Below are positions 1 to 8,270 of a stretch of DNA of 64,000 nucleotides, one piece after another. Source of the stretch: SZUA-229 sp036567985 (GTDB taxonomy: Bacteria > Pseudomonadota > Gammaproteobacteria > SZUA-229); the NCBI GenBank assembly GCA_036567985.1, contig DATCTK010000066.1, positions 16,446 through 80,445 on the forward strand. Direction: 5' to 3'. Below the pieces are notes generated by a model that was not told the DNA's origin, did no database searches, and saw only the letters and a program-made list of their open reading frames with translations. Position 1 is the first letter of the stretch. Each line of letters begins with the position of its first letter. The translations under genes and the position numbers were made by a program.

Positions 1-120
1 GTCATCGTCGATGCGGTGGCGCAGGGCATCAATCGCGGCCAGTTCGGTTTCGATGACGGCCAGCCCCAGTTTGCGGGTCTGTTCAGTGTTGATCGGTTTA
101 TGCGGAGTGTTCTGATTCAC
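1..120 (-). CDS. kdsD: Arabinose-5-phosphate isomerase KdsD, N-terminal part (runs off the window)
   Basis: The minus strand reads an open frame from a GTG at 120 to the window edge, 40 codons beginning VNQNTPHKPINTEQ and continuing TRKLGLAVIETELAAIDALR. This resembles the N-terminal helix before the SIS domain of KdsD/KpsF proteins. KdsD converts ribulose-5-phosphate to arabinose-5-phosphate for Kdo and lipopolysaccharide synthesis. It lies 33 bases downstream of a YrbG-type antiporter on the same strand, the yrbG-kdsD order known from E. coli. The SIS core is outside the window, so the call rests on a short N-terminus plus synteny. Confidence 0.72.
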   Translation of the reverse strand, partial: MNQNTPHKPINTEQTRKLGLAVIETELAAIDALRHRIDDD

Positions 121-153
121 ATGGTATCCAGTTGGTTCGGCTTAAAGTCGCTG

Positions 154-1152
154 TTAGCGTATGGCAGTAAAATATAGGATTAGCTGGTAGGCCGCAAATA
201 TTGCCAGCAGACTTGCCCCCTTGAGCCGGCTGATATAACCCTTGCGTTTATGCCCATAGGCCATAATAAACAGCGCAATGGTGAGCACCACCATAATCAG
301 CAGGTCGCGGATCAGTACGCCGTCATCCAGCAGGGCGGGTTGCAGCAGGCCAGCAACGCCCAGTACGCCAAGTATATTAAACATATTCGAGCCGATAATA
401 TTGCCCAGCGCAATGTCATGCTCGCCCTTGCGTGCGCTGACAATGGAGGCGGCCAGCTCCGGCAGACTGGTGCCGATGGCAACAATGGTCAGGCCAATCA
501 CCAGGTCACTGACGCCGAAGAAAGCGGCGATATTAACCGCACCCCAGACCAGCAGCTTGGAGCTGGCCAGTAGCAGAATAATGCCCGCCAGTAACAGCAG
601 CAAGGCCTTCTGCATGGGCATGCCTTCGGGGATTTCATGTTCGAATTCACTGGTCAGCGGATCGATGTCAGCGCTGAGCTGCGCCTGCTTGCTTTGTTGC
701 AGGGCGCGATACACCACCCAGCCCATAATGGCGAACAGGGTCAGTATCATTAAAAAGCCATCCAGCAGGCCAAGGTGGTTATCGAACGCCAGCAGCAATA
801 CCGCCAGCAGGGTGGCAATAAACAGCAGCGGGTATTCGCGCTTGATAATGCTGGAGTGTACCCACAGGGGCGCGACCACCGCGGTGGCGCCCAGTACCAG
901 GGCAATATTGGTAATATTCGAGCCGATGGCGTTGCCCACCGCAAGTCCGGGATTGCCTTCCAGCGAGGCAATTGCGGATACCAGCAATTCCGGTGCAGAG
1001 GTGCCCATGCCCACCACGGTGAGGCCAATCACCAGCGGCGATACGCCCAGGTTGCGCGCTGTGGCGGACGCGCCTGTGACAAACAGGTCGGCACTCCAGA
1101 TTAACAGTGCAAAACCCGCCAGTATGGCGATTAAATCAATTAGAATAGACAC
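154..1152 (-). CDS. yrbG: Calcium/sodium antiporter, CaCA family (YrbG-like)
   Basis: Inner-membrane cation/Ca2+ exchanger of 332 residues. It shows the two inverted alpha repeats of the CaCA family: GMGTSAPELLVS with GNAIGSNITNIALVLG in the N-terminal half, and AIGTSLPELAAS with GNIIGSNMFNILGVLG in the C-terminal half. The acidic residues of the two PE motifs are the expected ion ligands. About ten hydrophobic segments flank a hydrophilic central loop (SADIDPLTSEFEHEIPEG). I chose the GTG at 1152, giving VSILIDLIAILAG, because a longer start at 1206 would overlap the divergent gene and add a non-hydrophobic extension. It is probably co-transcribed with kdsD. The direction and ion of physiological transport cannot be read from sequence. 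Confidence 0.9.
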   Translation of the reverse strand: MSILIDLIAILAGFALLIWSADLFVTGASATARNLGVSPLVIGLTVVGMGTSAPELLVSAIASLEGNPGLAVGNAIGSNITNIALVLGATAVVAPLWVHSSIIKREYPLLFIATLLAVLLLAFDNHLGLLDGFLMILTLFAIMGWVVYRALQQSKQAQLSADIDPLTSEFEHEIPEGMPMQKALLLLLAGIILLLASSKLLVWGAVNIAAFFGVSDLVIGLTIVAIGTSLPELAASIVSARKGEHDIALGNIIGSNMFNILGVLGVAGLLQPALLDDGVLIRDLLIMVVLTIALFIMAYGHKRKGYISRLKGASLLAIFAAYQLILYFTAIR

Positions 1153-1184
1153 GGTTTTCCCAATGCATAAATTTAAAGAGCGCA

Positions 1185-1700
1185 ATGATACACGATAAAC
1201 CTGCACAAAATCCGCAACAAGATGCAGCCGAACCCGCAGAGCGCAGACTGCGGGTGGGTGCAGTTGGCTGGGATCATGCCCACTGGCAGGATCACTACTA
1301 CCCGGATGACCTGCCGACGGAGTGGAGGCTGAGCTTTTATGCCAATGAATTTCCCGCGGTACTGGTGCCCCAGCAACAATGGCAGGAGCAATGGCAGCAT
1401 CTGGCGGATTGGGCAGAGGATGTGCCCGATGAGTTCCGCTTTTATCTGCAGGGAGAGAATCTCAGTGCACAACAGCAGGCGCATATTCAGCAGCACCTGG
1501 GACAGCGCTTTGCCGGCATGGTGTCCGCAGCACAAAGTGATATTGCGCTGATACATTATAATGAGCGCAGTCTGCGGCAGTGGCGTGAGTGGCTGGAGCA
1601 GAACGGACCCCGCTTACAGGCGGTGTTTCTGTGTGATCCTGCACTGAGCATCAAGCAGCTGTCGGATTTCAAATCGCTGGTGGAGCTGATGGGTTTCTAG
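1185..1700 (+). CDS. Short DUF72-like protein of unknown function
   Basis: A 171-residue soluble protein. Residues about 22-60 (LRVGAVGWDHAHWQDHYYP followed by LPTEWRLSFYANEF) resemble the first strand and helix of DUF72/YecE proteins, which have a TIM-barrel fold. Full-length DUF72 proteins are usually about 240-300 residues, so this is either a truncated relative or a distinct short family. The rest is rich in Gln, Trp and Glu, with no signal peptide or membrane segment. It starts 33 bases from the divergent antiporter start and lies upstream of the mla operon. The domain match is by eye; the function is unknown. Confidence 0.6.
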   Translation: MIHDKPAQNPQQDAAEPAERRLRVGAVGWDHAHWQDHYYPDDLPTEWRLSFYANEFPAVLVPQQQWQEQWQHLADWAEDVPDEFRFYLQGENLSAQQQAHIQQHLGQRFAGMVSAAQSDIALIHYNERSLRQWREWLEQNGPRLQAVFLCDPALSIKQLSDFKSLVELMGF

Positions 1701-1744
1701 CCCGCCCGCCAGCAAAAACCGCTGCGCACTTTGCACGCCACACT

Positions 1745-1772
1745 TTGCACGTCCTGGAGACTTGTATATAGT
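1745..1772 (+). promoter_or_regulatory. Candidate sigma-70 promoter for the mla operon
   Basis: TTGCAC (1745-1750) and TATAGT (1767-1772) are separated by 16 bases, in the gap between the DUF72-like gene and mlaF. Transcription would start near 1779. Supported by motif and position only. Confidence 0.45.
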
Positions 1773-1792
1773 ACGGGCAGCGATGCCGCCAG

Positions 1793-2665
1793 GTGTGTGC
1801 GGTAACCTGTGAACATTTTTTAAGGAATGGCATTATTTCAACTGATTCATCAGAACCCCTGGTGCAGGTTCGTGGCCTGAGCTTTTCCCGTGGCAGTCGA
1901 GTGATTTTCGACGGCATTGACATGGATATTCGTCAGGGTCAGGTCACCGCTATCATGGGCCCCAGTGGCACCGGTAAAACCACCCTGTTAAAACTGATCG
2001 GCGGCCAGCTCAAACCGGATGCAGGCACGGTGCATGTGGCGGGGGAGAATATCCATAAGCTGTCGATGAAGGCATTGTATGACCTGCGGCGACGTACCAT
2101 GGGCATGCTGTTCCAGAGCGGTGCTCTGCTCACCGATATGTCGGTGTTCGAGAATGTGGCGTTTCCGCTGCGGGAACACACCCGCCTGCCGGAGCGCGCG
2201 ATCCAGCAGCTGGTGATGCTCAAGCTGGAGGTGGTCGGCCTGCGCGGTGCGCGGGAGCTGATGCCGGCAGAGCTTTCCGGCGGTATGGCGCGCCGCGTGG
2301 CGCTGGCCCGTGCGATTGCCCTCGACCCGCAAATTATCATGTATGACGAACCCTTTACCGGGCAGGACCCGATTTCCATGGGGGTGATTGTCAAACTGAT
2401 TCACGACATGAACCATGCGCTGGGCATGACCTCGGTGGTGGTGTCCCATGATGTGGGTGAAACCGCGAGTATTTCCGATTACATCTATGTTATTTCCGGG
2501 GGGCAGGTGGTTGAGCACGGCACGCCAAAGAGCATTAAACATTCGAATTCAAAATGGGTGCAGCAGTTTATGGGCGGGCTGGCCGATGGCCCTGTGCCAT
2601 TCCATTACAGCAACACACCCCTGATGGACGATCTGATGCCGTACAACGGGCGAGGTGAGGCCTGA
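1793..2665 (+). CDS. mlaF: Phospholipid ABC transporter ATPase MlaF
   Basis: ATP-binding subunit of the MlaFEDB complex in the inner membrane, which drives phospholipid traffic between the membranes and preserves outer-membrane lipid asymmetry. Walker A is GPSGTGKTT (about residue 56), the signature is LSGGMARRVALARA, Walker B is IIMYDEPFTGQDP and the switch is VSHDV. The coordinates use the GTG at 1793, which has no good ribosome site. Homologs usually begin close to VQVRGLSFSRG, and a strong AAGGA at 1822-1826 sits 8 bases before an in-frame ATT at 1835 that would give MSTDSSEPLVQVRG, so the true start may be that ATT. First gene of mlaFEDCB; its stop overlaps the mlaE ATG by one base. Confidence 0.95.
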   Translation: MCAVTCEHFLRNGIISTDSSEPLVQVRGLSFSRGSRVIFDGIDMDIRQGQVTAIMGPSGTGKTTLLKLIGGQLKPDAGTVHVAGENIHKLSMKALYDLRRRTMGMLFQSGALLTDMSVFENVAFPLREHTRLPERAIQQLVMLKLEVVGLRGARELMPAELSGGMARRVALARAIALDPQIIMYDEPFTGQDPISMGVIVKLIHDMNHALGMTSVVVSHDVGETASISDYIYVISGGQVVEHGTPKSIKHSNSKWVQQFMGGLADGPVPFHYSNTPLMDDLMPYNGRGEA

Positions 2666-3444
2666 TGCTGGACTGGTTACAGGGGATTGGTCACCGGGTG
2701 TTTTCCAGCATCTCGCGCATGGGGCGGGCCACGCTGTTTTTATGGCAGTGCCTGCTGGCGCTGACTTATATTCCGCAAAAGCCCATGCTGCTGGTGCGCC
2801 AGCTGTATTCGGTGGGGGTACAGACCCTGCTGATTATCCTGGTGGCGGGCACCTTCGTGGGCATGGTGCTGGCCCTGCAGGCCTATATCGTGCTGGTGGA
2901 TTTCGGTGCCGAGGAATCCATCAGTTTAATGGTGTCCCTGAGTATTCTGCGCGAACTGGGGCCGGTGTTTACCGGTCTGCTGTTTGCCGGTCGCGCCGGC
3001 TCCGCGTTGACCGCGGAAATCGGTTTAATGAAAAGCACCGAGCAGTTGTCAGGCATGGAAATGATGGCGGTCAACCCGATGAAATACGTGATTGCACCGC
3101 GTTTTCTGGCGGGGCTTATATCCGTGCCGCTACTCACCGCGATTTTTATGGCGATTGCTATTCTTGGTGGTTTTTTTGTCGCCACCGAGATGCTGGGTCA
3201 GTATGAAGGGGTGTTCTGGTCGCAGATGCAGGCCAAGGTGGATTTTTACGATGACCTGATTAACGGCATGATCAAAAGCCTGGTGTTCGGTTTTGTGGTG
3301 GTGTGGATTGCGGTTTTTGAGGGGTATGACTGTGTGCCCACCTCGGAAGGGCTGGGGCAGGCCACCACCCGCACCGTGGTGCATGGTTCGCTGGCGGTGC
3401 TGGGGCTGGACTTTATACTGACCGCACTGATGTTTAATGTGTAA
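2665..3444 (+). CDS. mlaE: Phospholipid ABC transporter permease MlaE
   Basis: Integral membrane permease of 259 residues, the usual MlaE length. Several hydrophobic segments and the conserved stretches GTFVGMVLALQAY, LRELGPVFTGLLFAGRAGSA and MEMMAVNPMKYVIAPR are diagnostic of the MlaE/YrbE family. It dimerises to form the channel with MlaF below and the MlaD ring above. Its ATG shares a base with the mlaF stop, so the two are translationally coupled. Confidence 0.96.
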   Translation: MLDWLQGIGHRVFSSISRMGRATLFLWQCLLALTYIPQKPMLLVRQLYSVGVQTLLIILVAGTFVGMVLALQAYIVLVDFGAEESISLMVSLSILRELGPVFTGLLFAGRAGSALTAEIGLMKSTEQLSGMEMMAVNPMKYVIAPRFLAGLISVPLLTAIFMAIAILGGFFVATEMLGQYEGVFWSQMQAKVDFYDDLINGMIKSLVFGFVVVWIAVFEGYDCVPTSEGLGQATTRTVVHGSLAVLGLDFILTALMFNV

Positions 3445-3497
3445 TGGGCATCTGCCGTTCGGCAGGGGCTGTGTAGCAAACAGGATTTAATTGACTG

Positions 3498-3959
3498 ATG
3501 AAAACTCGAAATCTGGAAATACTGGTGGGCGCCTTTGTGGTACTGGCGATACTGGCGATGGTGCTGCTGTCATTGAAGATGAGTAACCTGGCCAGCTATG
3601 GCGATGAGGGCGACGTGTATGAGGTTACCGCACAGTTTGAAAATATCGGTGGCCTCAAGGTGCGTTCACCGGTGAGCGCCGGCGGGGTGCGCGTGGGCAA
3701 GGTGGCGAATATCAGCTACAACAACCAGGCCTTTACCGCACAGGTGACCCTGCAGCTGGAAGATAAATACCAGTTCCCGCTGGATACCTCGGCCAGTATC
3801 CTCACCGCCGGTTTGTTGGGGGAACAGTACGTGGGGCTGGTGCCCGGTGCGGATGAGGAAAACCTGCAGCAGGGCGATGAAATCGAGCTGACCCAGTCGG
3901 CGCTGGTGCTGGAGCAGGTTATTGGCCAGTTCCTTTATTCCAAGGCGCAGGAAGAGTAG
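3498..3959 (+). CDS. mlaD: Phospholipid transport substrate-binding protein MlaD (MCE domain)
   Basis: A 153-residue protein with one N-terminal membrane anchor (residues about 9-27, VGAFVVLAILAMVLLSL) and a single MCE domain (about 38-115), visible in ENIGGLKVRSPVSAGGVRVG and GLLGEQYVGLVPG. MlaD hexamers form a hydrophobic pore in the periplasm that binds phospholipid. The tail ends LEQVIGQFLYSKAQEE, a helix that lines the pore in known structures. It is somewhat shorter than E. coli MlaD at the C-terminus, which is common in the family. Spaced 53 bases after mlaE. Confidence 0.95.
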   Translation: MKTRNLEILVGAFVVLAILAMVLLSLKMSNLASYGDEGDVYEVTAQFENIGGLKVRSPVSAGGVRVGKVANISYNNQAFTAQVTLQLEDKYQFPLDTSASILTAGLLGEQYVGLVPGADEENLQQGDEIELTQSALVLEQVIGQFLYSKAQEE

Positions 3960-4051
3960 GCATAGTTCCTCGCCGGAATCTGCCGCAACAATGGCTCGAA
4001 AAACCGGTCAAAGATAAGACCGAGATAATTAAGATACACGCTGGAGCGACC

Positions 4052-4669
4052 ATGAAAAAACTACTGACTTCTCTGAGCATGGCACTGCTGCTGATCAGCC
4101 TGCCGGCACAGGCGGCGGAGATGCAGCCGGATGAGCTGATCAAGTCAACCTCTGAAAAAGTGCTGAGCACACTGGAACAGAATCGTGAGAAATACAAAGA
4201 GCAGCCGGATGAAATCAATCAGCTGGTGAATGACATTATCCTGCCGCATCTGGATTTTCGCGCGATGAGCAAGCTGGCGCTGGGCAAGAACTGGCGCAGT
4301 GCCACGGAGGATCAGCAGAACCGTTTTGTCGATGCCTTCAAAAATATGCTGATCCGCACCTACAGCAAGTCGCTCACCGAGTATGCCGGGCAGGAGATTG
4401 TGTTTCTGCCTTACCGGCCACCGGCCGAAGGCAAACGTACGGTAACCGTACAGACCCAGATCAAGCAGAATGATGGCCCGGTGATTCCCATCGATTACAG
4501 CCTGCGCATCAAGGACGATATCTGGAAGGTGTATGACATCAAAATCGACGGCATCAGCCTGGTCACCAATTACCGCAATACCTTCGCCGCCGACATTAAC
4601 CAGCTGGGTATGGAAGGCCTGATTAAAAAACTGCTGGCGAAATCCGACGACAAGCCGGAAGAGGCCTGA
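4052..4669 (+). CDS. mlaC: Periplasmic phospholipid-binding chaperone MlaC
   Basis: A 205-residue protein with a clear Sec signal peptide (MKKLLTSLSMALLLISLPAQA, cut before AEMQPDEL), followed by a Tol_Tol_Ttg2 domain: LPHLDFRAMSKLALGKNWR, IRTYSKSLTEYAGQEIVFLP and IDGISLVTNYRNTFA. MlaC ferries phospholipid across the periplasm between the MlaA complex and MlaD. An mlaA gene is not in this window. GGAG lies a few bases upstream of the ATG. Fourth gene of the operon, 92 bases after mlaD. Confidence 0.96.
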   Translation: MKKLLTSLSMALLLISLPAQAAEMQPDELIKSTSEKVLSTLEQNREKYKEQPDEINQLVNDIILPHLDFRAMSKLALGKNWRSATEDQQNRFVDAFKNMLIRTYSKSLTEYAGQEIVFLPYRPPAEGKRTVTVQTQIKQNDGPVIPIDYSLRIKDDIWKVYDIKIDGISLVTNYRNTFAADINQLGMEGLIKKLLAKSDDKPEEA

Positions 4670-4674
4670 TATCG

Positions 4675-4983
4675 ATGGTGTCATGTGAGCAAAGTCGGGG
4701 GCAGATACGTTTAAGCGGCGAACTGGATTTTGCCAGTGTGGCCGAGCTGCTGAACAAATCGCCGGTCAGCATCGATGCCAGTCAGGCAGAGAATGGGCAA
4801 ATCGAGGTGGATCTGTCGGCCATTAGCGGCTTTAACAGTGCCGTGCTCACACTTTTGCTCGACTGGATGCAAAAGGCCCAGCAAAACCACCTGCAAATCA
4901 AGTATCATAACGCCCCTGAGCAACTCAGGGTCATTGCGCAAGCCTATGGCATAGACCACGAGCTCCCCTTAACGATAGCCTGA
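4675..4983 (+). CDS. mlaB: STAS-domain subunit MlaB
   Basis: A 102-residue single STAS domain. The IEVDLSAISGFNSAVLTLLL segment matches the conserved strand-loop-helix of MlaB and anti-sigma antagonist-like proteins, including the Ser/Thr-containing loop. In the Mla complex it binds MlaF and is needed for its assembly and activity. It follows mlaC by 5 bases. In E. coli and Pseudomonas a BolA-family gene (ibaG/yrbA) sits between mlaB and murA; here only 33 bases separate them and no such gene fits. Confidence 0.9.
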   Translation: MVSCEQSRGQIRLSGELDFASVAELLNKSPVSIDASQAENGQIEVDLSAISGFNSAVLTLLLDWMQKAQQNHLQIKYHNAPEQLRVIAQAYGIDHELPLTIA

Positions 4984-5016
4984 GTGGTAAGCCGGGCTGC
5001 AATACTAGATTGTTGA

Positions 5017-6276
5017 ATGAATAAGCTGTTAATCCAGGGTGGTGTCACCCTTAATGGAGATGTACGTATCTCCGGCGCAAAAAACGCGGTGCTGCCGATT
5101 CTGGCGGCCACCATACTCGCCCATGGCAAGTCGGTGGTGCAGAACGTGCCCCATCTGCAGGACGTGACCACCACGGTGACCCTGCTGGGTACCATGGGGG
5201 CCACGGTGGTGGTGGACGAGAGCATGAGCATCGAGGTGGATGCCTCCACCATGGATACCCAGGTCGCGCCCTATGAACTGGTGCGCACTATGCGCTCGTC
5301 GATTCTGGTGCTGGGGCCGCTGCTGGCCCGCTACGGTTACGCCGAAGTGTCCCTGCCCGGTGGCTGTGCCATCGGCTCGCGTCCGGTGAATATCCATATC
5401 AAGGGCATGCAGGAAATGGGCGCTGATATCGAGGTGAAGAACGGCTATATCATCGCCCGCGCCGATCGCCTTAAAGGTGCGCGCATTATGATGGAAATGG
5501 TGACGGTAACCGGCACCGAAAACCTGATGATGGCGGCCACCCTTGCCGATGGCACCACCGTGCTGGAAAATGCGGCGCGTGAACCGGAAGTGACGGACCT
5601 GGCCAACTACCTGAATAAAATGGGCGCCAAAATTTCCGGCGCCGGCACCGACACCATCACCATTGAAGGGGTGGAAAGCCTGCAGGGCACGACCTACAAG
5701 GTGGTGCCCGACCGGATTGAAACCGGCACCTTTCTGGTGGCCGCGGCGATTACCGGTGGCCGGGTCAGGGTGAAAGACACCGACCCTCATCTGCTGGATG
5801 CGGTGCTGGATAAGCTGCGTGAGTCCGGTGCGGAAATCACCAGCGGCGAAGACTGGATCGAGCTGGACATGAAAGGCCGACGGCCAAAAGCGGTGAGTGT
5901 GCGTACCGCGCCTTATCCGGCCTTTCCCACGGATATGCAGGCGCAGTTTGTGGCGCTGAATGCCATCGCCGAGGGCACCGGCACGATTATTGAAACCGTA
6001 TTTGAAAATCGCTTTATGCATGTGCAGGAACTGCAACGCATGGGGGCGAATATTGAAGTGGAAGGCAATACCGCCATTGTGCGCGGTGTGGATGAACTCA
6101 ATGGTGCGCCGGTAATGGCCACCGATTTGCGTGCCTCAGCCAGCCTGATTCTGGCGGGCCTGGTGGCGAAGGGTGAAACCGAAGTGCTGCGTATCTACCA
6201 TATTGACCGCGGTTACGAGCTGATTGAGGAAAAACTGGCCTACCTTGGCGCACAGATTCGCCGGGTGCCCGAGTAG
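5017..6276 (+). CDS. murA: UDP-N-acetylglucosamine 1-carboxyvinyltransferase MurA
   Basis: First committed step of peptidoglycan synthesis: transfer of enolpyruvate from PEP to UDP-GlcNAc in the cytoplasm. At 419 residues it has the standard length. The catalytic loop LPGGCAIGSRPVNIHIKG contains the active-site cysteine at residue 117, so the enzyme should be sensitive to fosfomycin. Other landmarks are the N-terminal GGVTLNGDVRISGAKNA and the C-terminal TDLRASASLILAGL. It closes the mla-mur block and is followed by hisG after 49 bases. Confidence 0.98.
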   Translation: MNKLLIQGGVTLNGDVRISGAKNAVLPILAATILAHGKSVVQNVPHLQDVTTTVTLLGTMGATVVVDESMSIEVDASTMDTQVAPYELVRTMRSSILVLGPLLARYGYAEVSLPGGCAIGSRPVNIHIKGMQEMGADIEVKNGYIIARADRLKGARIMMEMVTVTGTENLMMAATLADGTTVLENAAREPEVTDLANYLNKMGAKISGAGTDTITIEGVESLQGTTYKVVPDRIETGTFLVAAAITGGRVRVKDTDPHLLDAVLDKLRESGAEITSGEDWIELDMKGRRPKAVSVRTAPYPAFPTDMQAQFVALNAIAEGTGTIIETVFENRFMHVQELQRMGANIEVEGNTAIVRGVDELNGAPVMATDLRASASLILAGLVAKGETEVLRIYHIDRGYELIEEKLAYLGAQIRRVPE

Positions 6277-6325
6277 CGGATCAGCTTCCCGAAATATTGA
6301 ATTAACACAACCTGTACTGATTATT

Positions 6326-6958
6326 ATGAGCAATACAATTACGATCGCGCTATCTAAAGGCCGCATCTTTAAAGAAACCCTGCCATTGCTGGAAGCTGCC
6401 GGTATCACGCCGATTGATGATCCGGAAAAAAGCCGCAAGCTGATCCTGGACACCAACCAGGATGACGTGAAACTGGTGATCATCCGCGCCACCGACGTGC
6501 CCACCTATGTGCAATACGGTGCGGCCGACCTGGGCGTAGCGGGCAAGGATGTGCTGATGGAGCATGGTGGTGATGGCCTGTATGAGCTGGTGGATCTGAA
6601 TATCGCCAAATGTAAGCTGATGACCGCCGGCATGGTGGATTACGTGCCCCATGACGGTCGCCTGCGGGTGGCCACCAAGTTTGTGAACGTGGCGCGGCAG
6701 TTTTTTGCCGAGCAGGGCAAACAGGTTGAAGTGATTAAACTCTACGGTTCGATGGAACTGGGGCCGATTGTTGGCCTGTCGGACCTGATTGTGGATGTGG
6801 TGGATACCGGTAATACATTAAAAGCCAATGGGCTGAAGCCGATGGATCATATTGCGGATATCAGTTCAAGACTGGTGGTGAACAAGGCCTCATTAAAAAT
6901 GAAGCACGATCGTATTCAGCAGATGGTGGAACAGATGCGTGAGGCGGTTAAATCATGA
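6326..6958 (+). CDS. hisG: ATP phosphoribosyltransferase HisG, short form
   Basis: Catalyses the first step of histidine synthesis, condensation of ATP with PRPP. I chose the ATG at 6326 (MSNTITIALSKGRIFKETL), because an upstream in-frame extension would lie inside murA. The product is 210 residues, the short HisG-S type that lacks the C-terminal regulatory domain of the roughly 300-residue enteric enzyme. The PRPP-binding segment is seen in LIVDVVDTGNTLKANGL. Short-form HisG requires the regulatory partner HisZ, which is not in this window and must be elsewhere. Its last codons overlap the hisD start by four bases. Confidence 0.95.
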   Translation: MSNTITIALSKGRIFKETLPLLEAAGITPIDDPEKSRKLILDTNQDDVKLVIIRATDVPTYVQYGAADLGVAGKDVLMEHGGDGLYELVDLNIAKCKLMTAGMVDYVPHDGRLRVATKFVNVARQFFAEQGKQVEVIKLYGSMELGPIVGLSDLIVDVVDTGNTLKANGLKPMDHIADISSRLVVNKASLKMKHDRIQQMVEQMREAVKS

Positions 6959-8256
6959 TCAGGGTAACCCGCTTAAATCGCCAGCAGGCGGATTTCTGGC
7001 AGCAGCTTGAACAGCAGCTTGCCTGGGATTCCGCATCCGATGAGCAGGTGGTGAATACGGTTAACAGCATTATTGCGGACATTCGCCAACGGGGTGATGC
7101 CGCAGTGGTGGAATACACCAATAAGTTTGATCGAATGAATGCATCATCCATGGCCGAGCTGGAAATTCCCACTTCGCGTTTACAGCAGTCACTGGATAAA
7201 ATTTCCGTAGAACAACGTGCGGCACTCGAAAAAGCCGCAGAACGTGTGCGTGCCTATGCGGAACACCAGAAGATGGATTCATGGTCGTACACCGAAGATG
7301 ACGGTACCTTTCTGGGCCAGCAGGTGACGCCCATGGATCGTGCAGGGTTGTATGTGCCCGGTGGCAAGGCCGCCTATCCATCCTCGGTGATTATGAATGC
7401 GGTGCCTGCAAAAGTGGCCGGTGTACCGGAACTGATTATGGTGGTGCCCACACCGGATGGTGAGGTGAATGACCTGGTGCTTGCCGCAGCGGCGATTGCC
7501 GGGGTTGATCGGGTATTTGCGATTGGCGGTGCGCAGGCGGTGGCGGCACTGGCCTATGGCACAGAGACGATTCCCCAGGTGGATAAGATTGTCGGCCCCG
7601 GCAATATCTATGTGGCCACCGCCAAGCGCATGGTATTCGGTGCCGCGGGTATCGATATGATTGCCGGGCCATCGGAAATCTGCGTGGTGTGTGATGGTAA
7701 AACCGATCCGGACTGGATTGCCATGGATCTGTTTTCCCAGGCGGAACACGATGAGGATGCACAGTCGATCCTGGTGTGTCCCGATGCCGCTTATATCGAG
7801 CAGGTTGAGGCGAGCATTAATAAACTGATTAAAGATATGCCACGCGCCGAGATTATTAGAAAATCGATGAGTGAACGGGGTGTGCTGATTGAAGTGGCGA
7901 ACATGGATGAAGCAATTGAAGTGGCGAACTATATCGCACCGGAGCACCTTGAGCTATCGGTGGATAATGCGCGTGAGCTGGCAAAGAAAATTCGCCATGC
8001 GGGTGCGATCTTTATGGGACGCTACACCGCTGAAGCACTGGGGGATTACTGTGCCGGACCTAACCATGTGCTGCCCACCTCACGCACCGCGCGCTTCTCC
8101 TCACCACTGGGTGTGTATGATTTCCAGAAACGCTCAAGCCTGATTGACTGTTCCGCAGCCGGTGCCTCCGAGCTGGGTAAAATCGCCTCGACCCTGGCGC
8201 ACGGTGAAGGCCTGACGGCGCACGCGCGTTCTGCGGAATACCGTATCAAAGACTAG
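6955..8256 (+). CDS. hisD: Histidinol dehydrogenase HisD
   Basis: Oxidises L-histidinol to histidine in two NAD-dependent steps. At 433 residues it is full length. Landmarks are YVPGGKAAYPSSVIMNAVPA, IVGPGNIYVATAKRMVFG and DMIAGPSEICVV; the zinc and substrate ligands fall in FSQAEHDEDAQ and near the C-terminus in TLAHGEGLTAHARSAEYR. The ATG overlaps the hisG stop (ATGA), implying translational coupling. Confidence 0.97.
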   Translation: MIRVTRLNRQQADFWQQLEQQLAWDSASDEQVVNTVNSIIADIRQRGDAAVVEYTNKFDRMNASSMAELEIPTSRLQQSLDKISVEQRAALEKAAERVRAYAEHQKMDSWSYTEDDGTFLGQQVTPMDRAGLYVPGGKAAYPSSVIMNAVPAKVAGVPELIMVVPTPDGEVNDLVLAAAAIAGVDRVFAIGGAQAVAALAYGTETIPQVDKIVGPGNIYVATAKRMVFGAAGIDMIAGPSEICVVCDGKTDPDWIAMDLFSQAEHDEDAQSILVCPDAAYIEQVEASINKLIKDMPRAEIIRKSMSERGVLIEVANMDEAIEVANYIAPEHLELSVDNARELAKKIRHAGAIFMGRYTAEALGDYCAGPNHVLPTSRTARFSSPLGVYDFQKRSSLIDCSAAGASELGKIASTLAHGEGLTAHARSAEYRIKD

Positions 8257-8270
8257 GTGTCCTGGAGCCA

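Noticed and set aside
278..1198. A 306-codon open frame on the plus strand opposite the antiporter gene
   Set aside because: It is the mirror of a well-conserved CaCA gene; its product is a low-complexity Ser/Pro/Thr chain with no motif or ribosome site.
5029..6036. A 335-codon open frame opposite murA
   Set aside because: The product is dominated by His, Gly and Arg runs typical of antisense frames in GC-biased genes, and murA is certain.
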